Source of the DNA: Cyclobacteriaceae bacterium
GTDB taxonomy: Bacteria > Bacteroidota > Bacteroidia > Cytophagales > Cyclobacteriaceae
Assembly: GCA_029882725.1 (NCBI GenBank)
Contig: JAOUKG010000038.1
Span: forward strand, 1-9,955
Reading direction: 5' to 3'
Length of the DNA stretch: 9,955 nucleotides
Under the pieces are notes generated by a model, which was not told the origin of the DNA, did no database searches, and saw nothing but the letters and a program-made list of their open reading frames with translations. Shown piece after piece: positions 8,552-9,955 of the stretch. A program made the position numbers and the translations under genes. The first letter of the stretch is position 1. Each line of letters begins with the position of its first letter.

Positions 8552-8599
8552 TGTAATTACATGTAGGGGCAGACCCATGTGTCTGCCCTATTACATTAT
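8548..8599 (+). terminator. Candidate 3' hairpin at the end of the receptor gene
   Basis: An inner stem of GGGCAGAC (8567-8574) and GTCTGCCC (8581-8588) encloses a 6-base loop. Outside it, ATAATGTAAT (8548-8557, overlapping the TAA stop) is the exact reverse complement of ATTACATTAT (8590-8599), so a longer stem with an asymmetric internal loop can form. The left side also contains the perfect 12-bp palindrome ATGTAATTACAT (8551-8562). There is no clean T-run after the stem, so termination or 3'-end protection of the receptor mRNA is only plausible. The inner stem is also the first member of the repeat block. Confidence 0.35.
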
Positions 8600-8888
8600 C
8601 CATATCATGACCAGAACACGTGGGTCTGCCCTATTACATTATCCATATCATGAACAGGACCCATGTGTCTGCCCTATTACATTATCCATATCATGACCAG
8701 AACACATGGGTCTGCCCTATTACATTATCCATATCATGACCAGGACCCATGTGTCTGCCCTATTACATTATCCATATCATGACCAGAACACGTGGGTCTG
8801 CCCTATTACATTATCCATATCATGAACAGGACACGTGGGTCTGCCCTATTACATTATCCATATCATGAACAGGACACGTGGGTCTGCC
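8582..8888 (+). repeat. 43-bp tandem repeat array, seven units plus a partial eighth
   Basis: Units begin with TCTGCC at 8582, 8625, 8668, 8711, 8754, 8797, 8840 and 8883, exactly 43 bases apart; the eighth breaks off after TCTGCC. The first 29 bases of each of the seven full units appear identical (TCTGCCCTATTACATT and onward through CATATCATGA). The remaining 14 bases vary in a structured way: the 8-base core before TCTGCC in units 3 and 5 is CCCATGTG, matching the copy before unit 1, while units 2 and 6 have CACGTGGG and unit 4 has CACATGGG, the reverse complement of CCCATGTG. Units 7 and 8 are preceded by CACGTGGG with a hybrid left flank. The alternation implies an 86-bp dimer as the earlier amplification unit. 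No ORF of note spans it. Confidence 0.93.
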
Positions 8889-8908
8889 TGAAAATACTGT
8901 ATGAATTA

Positions 8909-8930
8909 GGGCAGACCTACCGGTCTGCCC
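8909..8930. repeat. Perfect 9-bp hairpin inside the repeat block
   Basis: GGGCAGACC (8909-8917) and GGTCTGCCC (8922-8930) enclose a TACC tetraloop, making the strongest stem in the window. TTA before it and TAA after it, offset by the bases TC, can add weak pairs. It has the same arms as the block's end repeats but a different loop. A further half-site pair, GTCTGCCC at 8938-8945 and GGGCAGAC at 8960-8967, can form an adjacent hairpin. Transcripts entering from the receptor gene could be slowed or processed here, although no T-run follows. Confidence 0.75.
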
Positions 8931-9028
8931 TCTAACGGTCTGCCCCGTTTTTGTGGGGAGGGCAGACACATGGGTCTGCCCCTACGGGTATAAATATAAT
9001 TTTCATTTACAATAAACCGTCTTTTTTG

Positions 9029-9036
9029 TATTTTTG
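9029..9036 (+). promoter_or_regulatory. Candidate -7 promoter box for the SOD-like lipoprotein gene
   Basis: TATTTTTG matches TAnnTTTG exactly, 59 bases upstream of the ATG at 9096 and outside the repeat block. It would give a leader of about 50 bases that contains the dyad at 9055-9071. No good -33 element is apparent, and the T-rich context makes chance matches likely. Confidence 0.4.
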
Positions 9037-9054
9037 TAAAATTATTGTTTGAAT

Positions 9055-9071
9055 AATCCGTTATACGGATT
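9055..9071. promoter_or_regulatory. Inverted repeat in the leader of the SOD-like gene
   Basis: AATCCGT (9055-9061) and ACGGATT (9065-9071) are exact reverse complements separated by TAT. The 17-bp dyad ends 24 bases before the ATG at 9096 and lies downstream of the candidate promoter box. It could be a repressor operator or a small RNA hairpin. Its CG-containing arms stand out against the AT-rich surroundings. No known regulator can be assigned from sequence alone. Confidence 0.45.
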
Positions 9072-9095
9072 TGTGTTGATAACCCATTTACAATT

Positions 9096-9644
9096 ATGAG
9101 ATCCATAAAAATTGTTTTTTTAGCTGTCGTAATGTTATTTTTTCTGCAATCTTGCGACAATAAAAATGAACTGGCAATAGCTCGTACTTCTATAATTGCA
9201 TTGGATGGTACAGGTGAGGAAATAGGATTGTTTTATGCTACCTATGAGAATGGGGTAACTAGCGCCACAGTTTCATTAACGGGCATGCCCGCAGGGAGTA
9301 TTCATGCAGTTCATTTACATGATGGTAGTTGCGATAATATAGGAATGCATTGGAATCAGGGTCTGGACAAAAGTTTTTGTGGTGAAGAAAGCATGGGTAA
9401 GGATTGGGGAAAGCCTTTTGCAGGAGATTTTGAAAACATTTATATAGATAATTTTGGATCAGGTTCACGATCTGTGGCCACAAATTTATGGACTATTGGT
9501 ACAGGAAACTCAACAGATATTGATGGAAAATTGGTGGTTGTTCATGCAATGGCCAGCGATTTCGTACTAGAATGTGACCCTACGCATATCCCGGGACATA
9601 TGCATATTAATCCTAAAATTGGTTGTGGGGTAATTAGTTATTAA
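9096..9644 (+). CDS. Cu/Zn-superoxide-dismutase-like lipoprotein lacking the zinc-site histidines
   Basis: A 182-residue lipoprotein. A hydrophobic leader ends in a lipobox, LQSC, with Cys20 as the likely acylated residue, so it is membrane-anchored in the envelope. The rest fits the SodC fold. Copper ligands are visible: His73 and His75 (HAVHLHDGSC, matching the HGFHVH motif), His85 (GMHWNQ, matching GPHFNP) and His150 (VVVHAM). Cys79 and Cys177 (GCGVIS) match the conserved intrasubunit disulfide. The zinc loop, residues 86-110, contains no histidine at all; Phe108 sits where His80 of the family belongs, although the Asp of GDLGN is kept (Asp111). The catalytic Arg near the C-terminus seems replaced by Lys174. 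Extra Cys95 and Cys160 and a His cluster (THIPGHMH, 163-170) are additions. It may be a copper-only SOD, a copper-binding protein or an inactive relative. It has its own likely promoter. Confidence 0.82.
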   Translation: MRSIKIVFLAVVMLFFLQSCDNKNELAIARTSIIALDGTGEEIGLFYATYENGVTSATVSLTGMPAGSIHAVHLHDGSCDNIGMHWNQGLDKSFCGEESMGKDWGKPFAGDFENIYIDNFGSGSRSVATNLWTIGTGNSTDIDGKLVVVHAMASDFVLECDPTHIPGHMHINPKIGCGVISY

Positions 9645-9858
9645 ATTCTTTTTTTAAAGGAGTCTGTTGAAAAACTCAGCATACCCGTTAAGACCAATTC
9701 TGGGTGATAAAAAGAATCAATAAAGAATCAACTCCTCCTTAGTAATCTTTTTTTATGGCAGGGAACGCAATTCATTCTCCATGAAACTTGTGTTAAAACC
9801 CATACCCTCCATGGTTAAACCTAATCAAAAAACATCTGGCTATTTATAATGGATTAGT
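9645..9858. other. Intergenic region without a convincing gene
   Basis: No ORF with protein-like character is visible on either strand. Contents: a T-run just after the SOD-like stop without a stem; AAAGAATCAA repeated directly at 9711-9720 and 9722-9731; AAGGAGT near 9657 with a loosely complementary ACTCCTCCTT near 9730, followed by a seven-T run, which might be a weak long-looped terminator; and GTCTGTTGAAAAACTC near 9662-9677, which resembles the outer ends of some insertion sequences but has no partner end here. Confidence 0.4.
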
Positions 9859-9866
9859 TACTTTTG
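9859..9866 (+). promoter_or_regulatory. Candidate -7 promoter box for purB
   Basis: TACTTTTG matches TAnnTTTG exactly and lies 18 bases upstream of the purB ATG at 9885, predicting a very short leader. An upstream -33 TTG at the usual spacing is not clear; CTGG at 9836-9839 is the nearest weak match. Confidence 0.5.
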
Positions 9867-9884
9867 TTCCTTGAAACAAAAACT

Positions 9885-9955
9885 ATGGATTTAAGTAAAT
9901 TAACCGCAATATCTCCTGTAGATGGAAGATACAGAAACCAAGCCGACATTCTTGC
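9885..9955 (+). CDS. purB: Adenylosuccinate lyase, N-terminal fragment cut by window end
   Basis: Only 23 codons are present, but they begin MDLSKLTAISPVDGRYRNQA, which closely matches the diagnostic N-terminus of the Escherichia coli-type adenylosuccinate lyase (LTA-SPVDGRY). This cytosolic enzyme of the fumarase/aspartase superfamily acts twice in purine synthesis, cleaving SAICAR to AICAR plus fumarate and adenylosuccinate to AMP plus fumarate. The ATG follows an A-rich leader with no Shine-Dalgarno and a candidate promoter box. The reading frame continues past the window edge; catalytic residues lie outside and cannot be checked. It is a housekeeping gene unrelated to the preceding envelope genes. 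Confidence 0.93.
   Translation, partial: MDLSKLTAISPVDGRYRNQADIL

Larger units (their letters stand above)
8563..8985. repeat. Composite palindromic repeat block with 26-bp perfect inverted ends (REP/BIME-like)
   Basis: The 26 bases at 8563-8588 are exactly the reverse complement of those at 8960-8985. Each end starts, reading inward, with GTAG followed by GGGCAGAC, a CCATGT loop and GTCTGCCC, so each is itself a hairpin. Within the 423-bp block GTCTGCCC (or GTCTGCCT once, at 8882) appears 11 times, at 8581, 8624, 8667, 8710, 8753, 8796, 8839, 8882, 8923, 8938 and 8974; its complement GGGCAGAC appears at 8567, 8909 and 8960. A GTAG foot before a palindromic stem is the hallmark of REP sequences mobilised by RAYT (TnpA-REP) transposases, and paired inverted REPs make BIMEs. 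No transposase or convincing ORF lies within and no target duplication is visible at the edges. The structure is seen directly; the REP/BIME or MITE identity is inferred. Confidence 0.8.

Noticed and set aside
8582..8888. CRISPR-like appearance (29-base identical repeats separated by 14-base variable stretches)
   Set aside because: The variable parts are far too short and are only a few variants of one core rather than unique spacers, and no cas gene is present.
8906..9160. Minus-strand open frame of 84 codons over the repeat block and SOD leader
   Set aside because: It translates palindromic repeat DNA into low-complexity Arg/Gly/Pro sequence and overlaps the SOD-like gene start.
9259..9483. 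Minus-strand open frame of 74 codons
   Set aside because: It is antisense to the SOD-like gene, whose conserved metal and disulfide motifs fix the coding strand.

Overview
The window looks like a chromosomal segment of a Bacteroidota (Flavobacteriia/Cytophagia-like) bacterium. The sequence is AT-rich. The start codons lack Shine-Dalgarno motifs and follow A-rich leaders instead. Several genes have a TAnnTTTG box, the Bacteroidota -7 promoter element, a short distance upstream. The proteins are also lineage-typical: a PorP/SprF family type IX secretion (T9SS) protein, a giant FG-GAP/Ig-like/PKD cell-surface protein, a PorT-like beta-barrel and a TonB-dependent receptor with an N-terminal carboxypeptidase-regulatory-like domain.

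Layout. From 4069 down to 1 (minus strand) lies a two-gene operon: a PorP/SprF protein carrying an unusual C-terminal SPOR domain, then, 12 bases later, the first 881 codons of a secreted multidomain adhesin that runs off the left edge. A divergent intergenic region (4070-4278) has a candidate promoter facing each way. On the plus strand follow an outer-membrane beta-barrel protein (4279-5091), an overlapping DinB-like protein (5015-5527) and a 985-residue TonB-dependent receptor (5594-8551) without a SusD partner inside the window. A composite palindromic repeat block (8563-8985) comes next. It is bounded by identical 26-bp inverted ends and contains a 43-bp tandem array. Then come a Cu/Zn-superoxide-dismutase-like lipoprotein (9096-9644) that has lost the zinc-site histidines, about 240 bases of mostly non-coding DNA, and the start of purB (9885 onward).

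How the genes fit together. The left operon is probably an export and surface-display unit: PorP/SprF proteins are outer-membrane partners of T9SS cargo, and large proteins of this architecture usually end in a T9SS type B sorting domain, which here would lie outside the window. The SPOR domain could tie the outer-membrane protein to peptidoglycan. The other genes are envelope proteins with no evident shared pathway; purB is housekeeping. I see no phage, CRISPR or defence genes. The least ordinary items are the repeat block, the PorP-SPOR fusion and the zinc-site-less SOD.
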